Notes under the pieces: model-generated
What the model saw: only the letters and a program-made list of their open reading frames with translations
Told to the model about the DNA's origin: nothing
The model's database searches: none
Position numbers and translations under genes: made by a program
Assembly: GCF_032405125.1 (NCBI RefSeq)
Contig: NC_091077.1
Span: forward strand, 40,868,001-40,932,000
Direction: 5' to 3'
Length of the DNA: 64,000 nt
DNA from: Capricornis sumatraensis
Lineage: Eukaryota > Chordata > Mammalia > Artiodactyla > Bovidae
Shown: piece by piece, positions 34,897 through 48,425 of the stretch
How the letters are laid out: each line of letters begins with the position of its first letter
Numbering within the stretch: the first letter of the stretch is position 1

Positions 34897-36235
34897 ACTA
34901 GTTTGCATTCCCACCAACAGTGTAAGAGGGTTCCCTTTTCTCCACACCCTCTCCAGCATTTATTGCTTGTAGACTTTTGGATCACAGCCATTCTGACTGG
35001 TGTAAAATGGTACCTCATTGTGGTTTTGATTTGCATTTCTCTGATAATGAGTGATGTTGAACATCTTTTCATGTGTTTGTTAGCCATCTGTATGTCTTCT
35101 TTGGAGAAATGTCTGTTTAGTTCTTTGGCCCATTTTCTGATTGGGTCATTTGTTTTTCTGGAATTGAGCTGCATGAGTTGCTTGTATATTTTTGAGATTA
35201 GTTGTTTATCAGTTGCTTCATTTGCTATTATTTTCTCCCATTCTGAAGGCTGTCTTTTCACCTTGCTTATAGTTTCCTTTGTTGTGCAGAAGCTTTTAAC
35301 TTTAATTAGGTACCATTTGTTTATTTTTGCTTTTATTTCCAATATTCTGGGAGGTGGGTCATAGAGGATCCTGCTGTGATGTATGTCGGAGAGTGTTTTG
35401 CCTATGTCCTCCTCTAGGAGTTTTATAGTTTCTGATCTTACGTTTAGATCTTTAATCCATTTTGAGTATATTTTTGTGTATATGAAGAACAGTGTGGAGA
35501 TTCCTTAAAAAACTGGAAATAGAACTGCCTTAAGACTCAGCAATCCCACTGCTGGGCATACACACCAAGAAAACCAGAATTGAAAGAGGCACATGTACCC
35601 CAATGTTCATTACAGCCCTGTTTATAATAGCCAGGACATGGAAGCAGCCTAGATGTCCATCAGCAGATGAATGGATAAGAAAGCTGTGGTACATATACAC
35701 AATGGAATATTACTCAGCCATTAAAAAGAATACATTTGAATCAGTTCTAATGAGGTGGATGAAACTGGAGCCGATTATACAGAGTGAAGTAAGCCAGAAA
35801 GAAAAACACGAATATAGTATACTAACGCATATATATGGAATTTAGAAAGATGGTAACGATAACCCTTTATGCAAGGCAGCAAAAGAGACACAGATGTATA
35901 GAACAGTCTTTTGGACTCTGGGAGAGGGAGAGGGTGGGATGATTTGGGAGAATAACATTGAAACATGTATAATATCATATGAAATGAATTGTCAATCCAG
36001 GTTCGATGCATGATACAGGATGCTTGGGGCTGGTGCACTGGGATGACCCAGAGGGATGGTATGCGGAGGTGGGAAGGGGGTTCAGGATGGGGAACACGTG
36101 TATACCCATGGTGGATTCATGTTGATGTATGGCAAAACCAATACAATATTGTAAATTAATTAGCCTCCAATTAAAATAAATAAATTCATATAAAATAAAT
36201 AAATTTAAATTAAATTTAAAAAATAAAAAAATGTA
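34897..36235 (+). mobile_element. Young L1 with 5' inversion
   Basis: Plus-strand L1 from 35483 to an A-rich tail at about 36235; 34897-35482 is the preceding part of the same L1 in reverse. The inverted part keeps an open ORF2 frame (34872-35342, with CWRGCGEKGTLLHCWW) and the sense part keeps the C-terminal frame (35603-35845). About 14 bases of L1 are missing at the join, as expected for twin priming. A clean target-site duplication could not be fixed because both flanks are A-rich. Confidence 0.9.
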
Positions 36236-38946
36236 AAACAGAGAGATTAAATCCTAGGAATTGTAATCATAAGGAAAAATTTGTTTTCTATTTCTTTAAT
36301 TTTGTACCTTTATGAAATGATGGATGTTCACTAAACTTATTGTGATAATCATTTCATCGTGCATGTAAGTCAAATCATGCCAATAATATCAGTAAAATTG
36401 GAAGAGAAAAAGGTGAAAAACAAGCAAAAAAATATGAATGCTATCAATATAGTAAAACATTTAGTCATCAGTGAAAAATACAAAAATCATTGGGTAGACT
36501 GGATTGGCTTATTTTAGTCACAGCACTTCAATTTCAGCCTATTATCTTGGAGAAATTCTAGGATGAAGAAAACTCCATTAGCTTTCTCACCCTCCTGCTA
36601 TTTTGATGACTATACTCCAGTGCAAAACTATTTTTATTATTTTCTACTTAGTGTTCTAGCTTCCCAAATAGCTTAAACACATCTTTTAAACTGAAACATG
36701 CCATAGCCTTCCCACATTCTCTGTACCCCTATGTTTTTCTTGTACTGATTTAAAGAGAGTATTTCAATCCTATAAATGTTTAAGATATAATATAATTATC
36801 ATTACTATATCATTATACAATAGATGTTAATGCTTCAAATATTTAATTATCATTTGGAAAATCATAAAATTTTCAAACACACTACATGGTGTATTCTTTG
36901 TGTAACTTATTAAAGATTATAAAAATCCATAGCTGTTGTTGACATCCATTACCCATATGCTTGCCTTATTCTCTCCACATTGTAACAGCTTTTCATATTT
37001 CTTATCATTTTTGTTTCTTTTATATGGGCAAATATCTCATTATTATCTTCTAATAAACTAAATTGCTCTTTGTCTAATATTGACTATAGAATGTCTTTTA
37101 TAAGTTTTATTTTTTTAATTGAGTAAATATATTTTGTTTCCAAGATTTCTGGTTTTGTTTATTTTATCTTCACTTATCTTCGTTTTGCCCTTTCTGATTT
37201 GTTTCATAATTTCTTGCTCTTTTAAAATAAAAGTTATACTTCTTTTCACTAAATTTAAAGTAGATATTTTAAGTGTATGTGTGGCGAGACTGTACTTATT
37301 CAAAATGTATCAATAAATTCCAACTATAACAAGTTCCTACTAACATATTTGTTTTTCTTAATGTTAGGCTTAACAATATGGAGATTCTCTCTCTCTCCTT
37401 TTGTAACATGAAGACATATATATACATACACATCTGTCTAGCAGCTGGGTAACTTTCGGCAAGTAGCTATCTGGGATTCCAACTGAAAACTGCTTCTTGT
37501 GATTAATTATTGTAACTTTGCACCCCATTCAGGTATTGTGGATACAACAGGTCCAGAGCCAGAGGCATTTTGTCTCACCCTTTTCAGCAGAATACTGAGC
37601 CTCTTCTCTAATTCCCAACCACGAGTTTAATGGGAATAACAAAATTTCCCATTTAAAGGGTAAGCACAGACAGCAAGCAGCTTGACTACTTTGGATTAGC
37701 CCTTTAAAGAGGCCAGAAATCCATGTCCTCTGGCTTCACCTCAAAGGTCTTGTTCCAGTCCATCATTTCTTGCATGAACTCTTTATCTTCTTTATCCCTA
37801 GGAAACTACTACTTTCTCGTTGTGACAAAGTCTGTGATTAAGCCCCTCCCATTCTGCACCATGTCACCTGTTTCAGATCTTCAGATATATTCTGAACTTC
37901 CTGTCAGAGGAAAGTTTCATTTTAATGTGTAAATACACATATATCTGATATGCATATTATATGTCTTTGGTATATATCAGAAGCAGTTTTTAACATCCTT
38001 ATGCAAGTTGATTCAAATGTATTCACTTTTTTTTACCCTGTCACATCTACAGTAATATATCTTCTGTTATTTATTTGTTTATCTGCTTGTTTTGGATTCC
38101 ACCAGCATGGTATTAAATGTATCATTATTTTGATAGGAATACATTAATATTTTATTGCTATTTAAGTTCTGTCTAAAGATTAATTATGGAATAAATCATA
38201 TCTTCATATATTTTTATACATTGGACTACCCATTGCTTTGAATGTTCTAATTAACTGCTGATTTCTGGTTTACTCTAATAGAAGCGTTATTGAGTGTTTT
38301 ACCCTTTTAGGTGACTCTCAGAACAGAATTCATGGGCCATTTGCTTATTAGAAGCATGTCAGGGTTTGCAAATGTATTGGGAGTGGAATGACAATGCGTA
38401 CTTGTTAATATGATGCAGTAGAATAACGAAATGAGGTCTCCTTGATGGTTTTGTGCTATTTTTGACATTTCTAAAAGTAAAATTATTTTAATTCATATTA
38501 TAAAATATATTGCATACACAAGGAAATACATTCTGTTAACATTTATACATTTAAAATTAAAGAAAGTTACCTGTGGTCACCACACATATAGGAAATGTAC
38601 ATCAGCAATGAATTCAAACTCCTGGTGGTTGCCTCCTATCTTTCTTAGAGAGCTACAACACCCTCAATTTTGTTTTAGTCAATGCCTTTTCTTTACAATT
38701 TTATCATAAATATTTGTGTCTTCAAATGTGTGTTTTCTTTTGAGTTTTATATTCAGAGAATCATACTGAAAGTGTTGTTGGTCTTTTTTTAACTCAAAGT
38801 TTGGCCTTGGAGATTTATTCATGCAAGTGCTGATGGTTGTAAAGCACTTAAAAAATAACTGATATGTAGCAATACATTTTTAAAACATAACTTTTTCTGT
38901 TTTTTTTCCCTCCAGCTTTGTGCTATTGCGAGTAATGTTTCCATGA
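36236..38946. other. Longest repeat-poor stretch, unassigned
   Basis: About 2.7 kb, AT-rich, without recognisable LINE, SINE or gene sequence. Short open stretches at 37115-37316 and 37723-37932 match nothing I know and have no exon context. Confidence 0.5.
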
Positions 38947-39412
38947 GTTCAATTTTGAACTAGTGAGTTGTTCCATGTCTGATTCTAACTGTTGCTTCTT
39001 GGCCTGCATACAGGTTTCGCAGGAAACAGGTAAAGTGGTCTGGTACTCCCATCTCTTTAAGAATTTTCCACAGTTTGTTGTGATCCACACATTCAAAGGC
39101 TTCAGCATAGTCAGTGAAACAGAAGTAGATATGCTCTGGGACTCCCTTGCTTTCTCCATGATCCAAAGAATATTGGCAATTTGATCTTTAGTTCTGCTGC
39201 CTCTTCAAAACCCAGCTCGCCCACCTGGAAGTTCTCAGTTCACCTGCTACTGAAGACTGGCATGAAGGATTTTGAGCATAATCTTGCTAGCATGTGAAAT
39301 GAGCTCAATTGTATGGTAGTTTGAATGTTCTTTGGCATCACCCTCCTTTGAAATTGGAATGAAAACTGACCTTTTCCAGTCCTGTGGCCACTGCTGAGTT
39401 TTCCAAATTGCA
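38947..39412 (-). mobile_element. BovB LINE, RT fragment
   Basis: A minus-strand internal BovB piece covering the RT fingers and palm region upstream of the catalytic box. Both ends are truncated and frames are broken. Confidence 0.88.
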
Positions 39413-39423
39413 GACACACAGAT

Positions 39424-39471
<48 letters not shown>

Positions 39472-39483
39472 ACACACACACAC
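39413..39483. repeat. (CA)n microsatellite
   Basis: About 30 CA units with one interruption (cataca near 39467), immediately after the BovB fragment. Likely polymorphic. Confidence 0.97.
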
Positions 39484-39624
39484 TACATGTTTGATAATAT
39501 TTGTTATCTTTGATGCTTTGAAATTTATTGAGATTCATTTCATGGTAAAATATATGATGCGTTTTAAAATCGTTTCATATGTGCTTGTAAAGAAATTCTA
39601 CTCTCTTTCTGGAGAGGGCTATAT

Positions 39625-39829
39625 GTGAAGTGAAGTAAAATGAAGTTAAAGCTGCTCAGTCATGTCCAACTCTTTGAGACTCTACGGGTGTCCATGGAAT
39701 TCTCTAGTCCAGTATATTAGAGTGGGTAGCCTTTCCCTTCTCCAGGGGATCTTCCCAACCCAAGGATCAAACCCAGGCCTCCTGCATTGCAGGCAGATTC
39801 TTTAATAACTGAGCTATCCGAGGAGCCCA
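39625..39829 (-). mobile_element. Bov-tA SINE
   Basis: A complete minus-strand copy with a perfect 13-base duplication, gagagggctatat, at 39612-39624 and 39830-39842. Confidence 0.93.
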
Positions 39830-39842
39830 GAGAGGGCTATAT

Positions 39843-40225
39843 ATGAGTATATATACTGTTTTAGTTCAATGTTTCTATATTCAAGCTTATTCAATTATTT
39901 ATATGTTTGATGTTACTACAACTGGTATATTGCTGGCTCATTTATTTTGTTAGGTTTATGTGATTTGTTGATGATTTACCTCTTTTTATTTTTCCATTAG
40001 ATAATGCCTTTTCTCTAGAGGTTCATTTTAAAGTTCATTTGTCATTATAAAAGGAACAGCAAGAAGGTGAGGGAACTCAAATCAGCATTATGTGCATTAA
40101 TTAGCCAAAGTTTGAGGGAAGAAAAGTGGCAGACTAATCAGTTCTGTCAAATAGTCAGAAAAATTAAAAAAGAAAAACATTAAAACATTAAGATGATTAA
40201 TCAATATACAGGTTTACTCTGTCAT
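39843..40225. other. Unassigned AT-rich DNA
   Basis: Nothing recognised. Confidence 0.5.
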
Positions 40226-40350
40226 TGGGAGAAGGAAATGGCAACCCACTCTGGAATTCTTGCCTGGAGAATCCCATGGACAGAGGAACCTGGCGGGCTT
40301 CAGTCCATGAGGTCTCAAAGAAAGGGACCAAACTGAAAGGACTTAGCACT
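40226..40350 (+). mobile_element. BovA-type SINE fragment
   Basis: A plus-strand body only, starting gggagaaggaaatggcaacc and ending near gacttagcactcatgc. Confidence 0.85.
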
Positions 40351-41114
40351 CATGCACTCTCTGTCGTTAGCAGTGAACTTCTACTTAGCCGTGTAATTGC
40401 TTCACAATGTCAGTTGGTGTTAGTATAAGTCATCACTGTTAGGAAAAATCATTAAAATTAATCTTCTAGAACAAAGAGACCAGTCTCAAATTTTATCACA
40501 TCATAACTTATTTTTTTTAACACTTAATAGATTCATGCAGTTTAAAAAGATGTATAGGTATGACACTTCATATTTGGAAGCAGCCTTTGGTGTTTCTTAT
40601 ATGAAAGCAACAACAACAACAACAACAAAATTTTATAAAAGAACTACTTGTTTTCGTGATATTGATAAACAGGACTGAAACGAATAATGGAAGCAATAAG
40701 ATGAGAAATGAAGTTTCTCAAATGTCAAGACATATTTGGAAAGAAACAGGAAAAAATGATAAAGGTTTAGAAAAATAAATTTAATAACAAATTAATCACC
40801 AGAGGAGATCTTTTATGATATTATCTGATATTTGTAAATTCTATTTTAAATAAAGAAATATTCAAAGGTAATTTTTGTGAGTGAAGGAAATATAAATCAC
40901 CGAAGATATATTCTTAAGAAGAAATTCAGTTACAAAAGGAAAAAAATGTATAGAAAAATACATACTATTAACCATTAGTTAAACAGCTACCTTTAGTGGA
41001 TTATTACTAGTACTTTACATTCCCTATATCAAAGCTAAATTATATAGCAGATATCTGCAGAACAAAACTTCAAAATTAGTAAGTGGTTAATTTTTATGAA
41101 GAAAAAATGTTTAT
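40351..41114. other. Unassigned AT-rich DNA with (CAA)n
   Basis: Seven CAA units at about 40608-40628; no gene or other repeat recognised. Confidence 0.55.
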
Positions 41115-41198
41115 TTGCTTTTTATTTAATTTAAATATAGTTGATAAAATATACTACATTAGTTTCAGGTGTATTGCATAATAATTTTGCACTTTCAT

Positions 41199-41405
41199 AG
41201 GACTTCCCTGGTGGCTCAGATGGTAAAGCGTCTGCCTACAATGAGGGAGACCTGGGTTCAATCCCTGGGTTGGGAAGATCTCCTGGAGAAGGAAATGGCA
41301 ACCCACTCCAGTACTATTGCCTGAAACATCCCGTGGTTGGAGGAGCCTTGTAGGCTATAGTCTACGGGGTTGCAAAGAGTTGGACATGACTGAGCGACTT
41401 CACTT
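41199..41405 (+). mobile_element. Bov-tA SINE
   Basis: A complete plus-strand copy in L1 3'UTR sequence. Confidence 0.9.
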
Positions 41406-41803
41406 TTCACTTCCTTTTTTCTCATTATGACATAATCATCATAACCATATTAACCATCTGTACCCATACAAAGTTATTACAATATTATTGATCACATTTG
41501 TTTTGCTATTATATCCCTATGATTTATTTATTTTATAAGTAGAGGTTTGTATCTCTTAATTTCCTTCAACTATTTTGCCCACCCTCAAACTACCCTCTCT
41601 TCTGGTAACTAGCCCTTTTGTTTTGTGTATTAACAAGTCTGTTTTCATTTTGTTTCTTCAAGTCCACATGTAAGTGAGAGCATGTGGCATTTTCTTTCTT
41701 TGTCTGACTTATTTCACTTAGCATAATATCCTCTAGCTCCATTCATGTTTTGGCAACTGGTAAATTTCATTTTTTATGGCTGAGTAATATTTCACTATAT
41801 ATA

Positions 41804-42024
41804 TGGCTTTCCTGGTGGCTCAAACACTAAAGAATCTGCCTGCAATGCAGGAGATTTGAGTTCTATCTCTGGGTCAGGAAGATACCCTGGAGAAGACAAT
41901 AGCTACTTACTCCAGTTTTCTTGCCTGGAAAATTTCATGGACAGAGGAGCTTGGAGAGCTACACCCCATGGGATCTCAAAGTATTGGACATGACTGAATT
42001 ACTAACACTTTCACTTTCACTTCA
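41804..42024 (+). mobile_element. Bov-tA SINE
   Basis: A plus-strand copy in the L1 ORF2 end; L1 sequence resumes at about 42026. Confidence 0.9.
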
Positions 42025-42417
42025 CAGATATGTTTATATTTTCTTCACCCACTCATCTGTTGATGGACACTTAGGTCACTTCCATACCTTGTTTATTATA
42101 AACAATGCTCCAATAAACATAGAGGTACATATACCTTTTCAAATTAGTGCTTTTTCCTTCTTTGGATAAATACCCAGAAGTAGAATTGTTGGATTGTACA
42201 GTAGTTCTATTTTTTTTTAATGGAAAAACCTCCATACAATTATCTATCATGCTTGCATCATTTTACAATTCCATCAACAGTGTGCAAGTTTTCCTTTACT
42301 TGGTATCCTCACCAACACTTGTTACGTATTATGTGTTATCTTTTTGAAAATAGCCCTTCTGACCAGTATTGAAGGATATCTCATTGTGAATTTAATTTGC
42401 ATTTCCCTGATGATTAT

Positions 42418-42612
42418 GGAGCTTTCCTGGTGTCTCAGATGGTAAAGAGTCTGCCTGCAATGTAGGAGACCCAGATTTGATGCCTGGGTTGGGAAGTTCC
42501 CCTGGAGAAGGGAATGGCTAACCACTCCAGTATTCTTGCTTGGAGTATTCCAAGGATAGAGGAGCCTGGAGGTCTACAGTTCATGGGGTTGCAGTCTGAC
42601 ATGACTGAATGA
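42418..42612 (+). mobile_element. Bov-tA SINE
   Basis: A plus-strand copy; the flanks tgatgatta and taatgatta are a likely short target-site duplication. Confidence 0.88.
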
Positions 42613-44181
42613 TTAACAAACTAATGATTAGTGATGTTGAGCATCTTTTCATTGGTCTGTTGTCCATCTATATGGCTTTCCTGGAAAAATGTATTCAGGT
42701 TTTTTATCTATTTTTTCATTCAGATTGGTTTTTGAAATTGAGTTGTATGAACATATTTTAACATTAATTTATATTTTAATATTAATGCATTTAATATTGA
42801 TGCACATTTTAATTAATATTAATGTATATTTTAATATTAATCCCTTATCAGATATATAAGTTGCAAATATATCCTCCCAGTTAATGAGTTTCCTTTTGCT
42901 TTGTTGGTGGTTTCTTGGTTTGCAAAGGCTTTTTAGGTTCAGGCAAGTTCATTTTTTAACTCTCATTTTCATTGCCCTTGCCTGAGGAGACACTAAACCA
43001 TCTGTCAAAGAATGTACTACCTATATTTTCTTCTGAGTTTTATAGTTTCAGGTCTTATATTTAAGTCTTTAATCTATTTTGAGGTGATTGCTCTATATGG
43101 TGTAAGAAAGTTGTCCAATTTAATTCTTTTGTATGTAGCTGTCCAGTTTCCCGTAATCAAGAGTGTTTCCAATAAACACTATTGAAGAGACTATCTTATC
43201 TCCATTGACTATTCTTACTGTCCTTCTCATTAATTGATTGAACAAATAAGTGTGGATTTATTTATGGGCTCTGTGTTCTACTTTATCCATCTATCCCATC
43301 TATCCATTTCTGTGTCAGTATTACACAATTTTTGATTACTACTATGTTGCATAATTTAAAATCAGGGAGCATATACCTTTAATTTTATTCTTTCTCAAGA
43401 TTTCTTTGGTTACTCAGCATCCTTTGTGTCTCAATACAAATTTTAAGATTATTTCTACCAGTTATGTGAAACTGTCATTAATTTTTATAGAGAGATTATA
43501 ATAAATCTGTAGATTGCTTAGAGTAGTATGGATATTTTAACAATACTTATGCTTATAATCTGTGACCTTGTTATATCTTTACATTTGCATCTTCTTCAAG
43601 TTATTTTAATCAATGTCTTTTCAATCTCAGAGAAGAGGTCTTTCATCTCTTTGGTTAAATTTAGTATTTTATTATTTTGGATGAAATTGTAAAATGGATT
43701 GTTTTATTAATTTCTCTTTCTTAAAATTCTTGATTAGGGTGTAAAATTACAACAGATTTTTGTATACTGCAACATTACTACATTTGTTAGTTCTGATTTT
43801 TTTTTTTTTTTTTGGTGGAGATTTTAGGATTTTCTATATACAGTATTATGTCATCTGCAAGTAATAGCAGATTTCCTTTTCATTCCAGTTTGCTTGCATT
43901 TTATCTCTTTTTCTGTTCTGATTGTTGTGGCTAGGACTCCCAATACTTGGTTGAATAAAAGTGACTTGAGTGTATCCTTCTCTTGTTTTTGTTCTTAGAG
44001 GAGATGCTTTCAGCTTTTCACTCTTGAGTATAATGTTGGCTGTAGGTCTGTCTTACATAGAGTTTATTATGCTGAGGTATTTTTTTTTATACCCATGTTG
44101 CTAGAAAGTTTTTAATCATAAATGAATGTTAAATTTAGTCATAAACTTTTTCTGTATCTATTAAGATGATCATATAATTTT

Positions 44182-44235
44182 ATAATAAATTTTTATTGGA
44201 GTATAGTTGTTTTACAATGTTGTCTTAGTTTCTAC
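44182..44235 (-). mobile_element. Tiny L1 3'-end insertion
   Basis: Just 54 bases of L1 3' end in minus orientation, inside older L1 ORF2. A perfect 15-base duplication, tgatcatataatttt, flanks it at 44167-44181 and 44236-44250. Confidence 0.9.
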
Positions 44236-45045
44236 TGATCATATAATTTTTTTTATTTTTCAAATTTTTAATGTGATGTGTCCCATTGATGGACTGATTT
44301 GCAGTTATTAAACTTTCTATGCATCCTGGGATATGTTCCCCTTGAACATTGTGTATGATACTTTTAATATATTGTTGAATTTTGGCTGCTAGTATTTTGT
44401 TGAGGATTTTTACATCTATGTTCATTAATGATATTGAGCTTTAATCTTTTATTGTTTCTTTGGTTCTGTTATCAGGTTGATACTGGCCTTATAAAATAAG
44501 TTCAAAATTATTCCTTCTTCTCTATTTTTGGGAATAATTTGAAAAAGATAGATGTTAAATATTTTTAAATGTTTAGTAAAACTTAACTGTGGAGTTGTCT
44601 GATCCTGGATTTTTTTTTTTTTTTAACTACTGACTCAATTTCATTACTAATAATCAGCCTGTCCTTTTTTACTTTCTGATATAGTCTTAAGGATAGAAGA
44701 TTTATAGGAATTCATCCATTTCATCTATGTTGTTCATTTCATTGATGTATAATTGTTCATAGTAATATTATATGATTTTTTTGTATTTTTGTAATATTAG
44801 TTGCAACTTCTATTTATTTTACTAATTTGGGATCTTATAAACATACATATATATTTTTTATTGAAGTATCATTGACTTACATTGTTTCAGGTGTACAGCA
44901 AGGTGATTCAATTATACAAATACACATATATTATTGTTGAAATTATTTTCCATCATAGTTTATTACAAGATATTGACCAAAGTTCATTATGGTGTACAGT
45001 AAATCTTTGTTGCATGTTGCATATCTATTTTTTAATTAAAAATTT

Positions 45046-45770
45046 AACATTCTATTCATAAGTGAAATAAGTAGAATCAAAATATCATAATATTTTTAGT
45101 TAGGCAAAAATTCATGTTTTCTAAAATATGTACATTATATACGTTCATAATATGTATACAAAATGTATATCTACTACAATACATATATATTACACATATA
45201 TTCAACTACACTTGATAAAGGCTTGAGAAAGAACATCAGTAAAAGAGAGAAGAGATGGAGAAATTGGAAAACATAAACTAAATGAAATGTAAGCCCTGAA
45301 TATGAAGTAGAAAAAATGAAACAAACTAGATAAAAGTAAAAGATTATCATATAGCCCAGTGGTTTTTAAACATGACTGTTCATTAGAAACTTATCTGGAG
45401 CTCTGGAGAAAATAAAGCAATACCTGAGAATTTGTATTTTTCAAAAAATTTCAAGATAATTCTGATATGCATCTGAATTTTAAAAAGTGATTACAGGTTT
45501 TTCTATTAGATCCTAGTATTGCCAATAGAGTTCTATTATTTTTCTGTTGACCAATTATGATACAATGGTATTGAGTAATAGTTACCTAACACAATAGTAA
45601 AAGATGTTTAACAGTTTTCACAATCAATAGCAAGACAAAAAATAAAAGATAGTTACAATTACAAGCCATAATGGAAACATGATTAATTAACAATATAAAA
45701 ATATACAATGTGGGGACGGTCAAGCAGAGTGATATGTTAAGTGGAAGTGTATACAAGTACCTGCCTGCAT
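45046..45770. other. Unassigned AT-rich DNA
   Basis: No gene or clear repeat recognised. Confidence 0.5.
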
Positions 45771-48425
45771 CTACCCAGTCAGTCTATGTCTTTCGGTTGT
45801 TGCATTTAATCCATTTACATTTAAGATAATTATCAATATATATAATCCTCTTACCATTTTCTTAACTATTTTGGGTTTATTTTCTGTAGGTCTTTTCCCT
45901 GTCTTGCATTTCCTGCCTAGAAACATTTCTTTAGCATTTGCTGTAAAGCCAGTTTGGTGGTGCTGAAGTCTCTTAACTTTTGCTTGCCTGGAAAGCTTTT
46001 GATTTCTCCATTAAATTTGAAGGAGAGTCTTGTTGGGTACAGATTCTTGGTTGTAGTTTCTTCCTTTTCAACACTTTAAATATATCATGCCATTCCCTGC
46101 TGGTTTGTAGAGTTTTTGTTGAGAAAGTAGCTGATAACCCAATGGGAGTTCCTTTGTATGTTATTTGTCATTTTTCCCTTGCTTTTAATATTTTACCCCT
46201 GTCTTTAATTTTTGTCAGTTTGATTACTATGTGTCTTGGTGTGTTCCTCCTTGGGTTTATCCTGTCTGGGACTCTCTGCGTTTCCTGGACTTGGTTGACT
46301 ATTTCCTTTCCCACGTTCAGGAATTTTTCAGCTATTATCTCTTCAAATATTTTCTCAGGTCCTTTCTCTTTCTATTCTCCTTCTGGAACCCATATAATGT
46401 GAAGGTTGGTGAGTTTAATGTTGTCCTAGTGGTCTCTTAGGCCGTCTTCATTTCTTTTCATTCTTTTTTTCTATATTCTGTTCTGCAGCAGTGATTTCTA
46501 CCATTCTGTCCTCTAGATCATTTATCCATTCTTCTGCTTCAGTTGTTCTGCTATTGATTCCTGCTCGTGTATTATTCATCTCTGTTTGTTCTTCAGTTCT
46601 GCTACATCTTTGGTAAACATTTCTTGCATCTTTTCAGTCTTTGCTCTCATTCTTTTTCCAAGATCCTGAATTATATTCACTATCATTATTCTGATTTTTT
46701 TTTTTTTTCCTGGTAGATTGCCTATCTCCACTTCATTTAGTTGTGTTTTCTGGGATCTTATCCTGTCGCTTCATCTGGCACATACTGTCTGCTTTTTCAT
46801 TGTGATTAACTTTCCATAATATGGTTTTTGTTTTAGTTGCTGTGAGACTGTGCTTCTTGCTTCTTCTGTCTACCCACTGATGGATGAGACTAAGAGACTT
46901 GTGTAAGCTCCTTGATGGGAGGGACTGGCAATGGGGAAAACTGGGTCTTGCTCTGGTGGGCAGGGCCTTGCTCAGTAAATCTTTAATCCAATGATCTGCT
47001 GATGGGTGGGGTTTCACTCCCTTTCTGGCAGTTGTTTTGCCTGAGGTGACTCAGCCCTGGGTTCTGGGGCTTGATGGTAGGGTTAATGGAGAACTCCAAC
47101 AGGGTTTACACAAGGGGGACCTTCCAGTGCTCCCGTCCGTATGGTGAGACCCTGATGACCCATGTCTCCATAGGAGGCCTTCCAACACTAGCAGATAGAT
47201 TCATCTCAGTCTCCTGTGGGGTCACTGCTCCTCTCCTCTGCATCTTGATGTGCACAAAATTTTGTTTGTGCCCTCCAAGACCAGAGTCTCTGTTATACCC
47301 ACTCCTCTAGAAGGCCTATTATCAAATCCCATTGGCCCTCAAGGCAAGATTCTCTGGGGCCCCAGTCCCTTTGTTGGATCCTGAGGCTGGAAAGTCTGAC
47401 ATGGGATTCAGAACCTTCACAATAGTGTGAGAACTTCTTTGGTATTATTGTTCTCCAGTCTATGGGTTACCCACCCAGTGGGTATGGGATTTGGTTTTAT
47501 CATGGTTGAGCCCCTCCTACTGTCTTGCTGTGGCTTCTTCTTTGTCTTTGGACATGGGATATCTTATTTTAATGGGTGGTATAATCCATGAGTGGCCCCT
47601 ATGTGGGCTGTATGGGTCCTTCTGTTTTGATGTGGTCAACTATTATGGGTGCACTGGTAGGCAGGACAGGGCACTGGACTGGTTGGCTGCGAGGTTCTGA
47701 TTTTTGTGGTGACTGCCATCCCACTGATTTGTGGGGTCAGGTCTCTAAGTGACTAACTACAGGGCCTGGAGTGGCCGTACCTGAAGCTTGTTCACTTATG
47801 GGTGGGTAATTTTCGCACACTAATAGGCTAGAGAGGGGACTCCGAAATGATGCTTGCCAGTGACAGTGTCCATGTCCCTGATGCAGAACCTCTTCCCCAA
47901 AATGTCTATTGCTGGCATCTCCAGCTCCAGGGTGAATTTCAGTTGCCACCTTCCCCTCTGAGGTGCTCTTCAAGATCAGCTCTTTTCAAACTGCTGTCTC
48001 TGTGCGACTGCATGTAAATGTCTTCACATGTCTTTTAAGATTAGAGTCTCAGTTTTGTAAGGCCCCCCAGCTTCCCTGCATGCAAGCCAGATGTTCTGGG
48101 GACTCTTCTAGGTATATAACACCTAGGCTGGTGAACCTGATGGCGGGAGAGACCCCTTACCTTGGAGAAAAGCTCTGAAATTTTGAGCATACTTGTGTTT
48201 GTGGATCACCTACCAAAGGGTGTGGCTTTTGTGACTACCATGTCTTCACTCCTCCTACCACCCTTTTGTGCTTCCTTCCTTGTATCTTTAGCTGTAAAAA
48301 TTATCTTTAGCTAGCCTTCAGGTTCTCATAGATACTTGCTCTGTAAACAGTTTTAATTTTGCTGTGCCTGTAGACAGAGGTGTGTTCAGGGTCTTCATAC
48401 TCCATACTTCATACTATCTTGGCCA
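45771..48425 (-). mobile_element. Old L1 5' half: 5'UTR, ORF1, start of ORF2
   Basis: Read on the minus strand: a 5'UTR from about 48425, starting near the ccatac...tcttggcca motif, a decayed ORF1 beginning with KRQDKIPE at about 46775 and ending near 45930, then the first part of ORF2 (VNGLNA-like) to about 45771. The 3' part of the element is absent. The 5'UTR differs from the one at 22.6-24.6 kb and has no obvious 69-bp array. Confidence 0.75.

Larger units (their letters stand above)
41115..45045 (-). mobile_element. Older L1 elements, 3'UTR and ORF2
   Basis: Minus-strand L1 from a 3'UTR near 41120 through ORF2 to about 44850, then a second L1 3'UTR at about 44855-45045. Three Bov-tA copies and one tiny L1 insertion interrupt it. 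All frames are decayed. Confidence 0.78.

Noticed and set aside
39240..39538. Cysteine/valine-repeat proteins read from the minus strand
   Set aside because: They are translations of the (CA)n microsatellite and adjoining BovB.
46733..47310. Possible exons in the GC-richer block near 47 kb
   Set aside because: The block is continuous with a decayed L1 ORF1 start (KRQDKIPE) and an L1 5'UTR.
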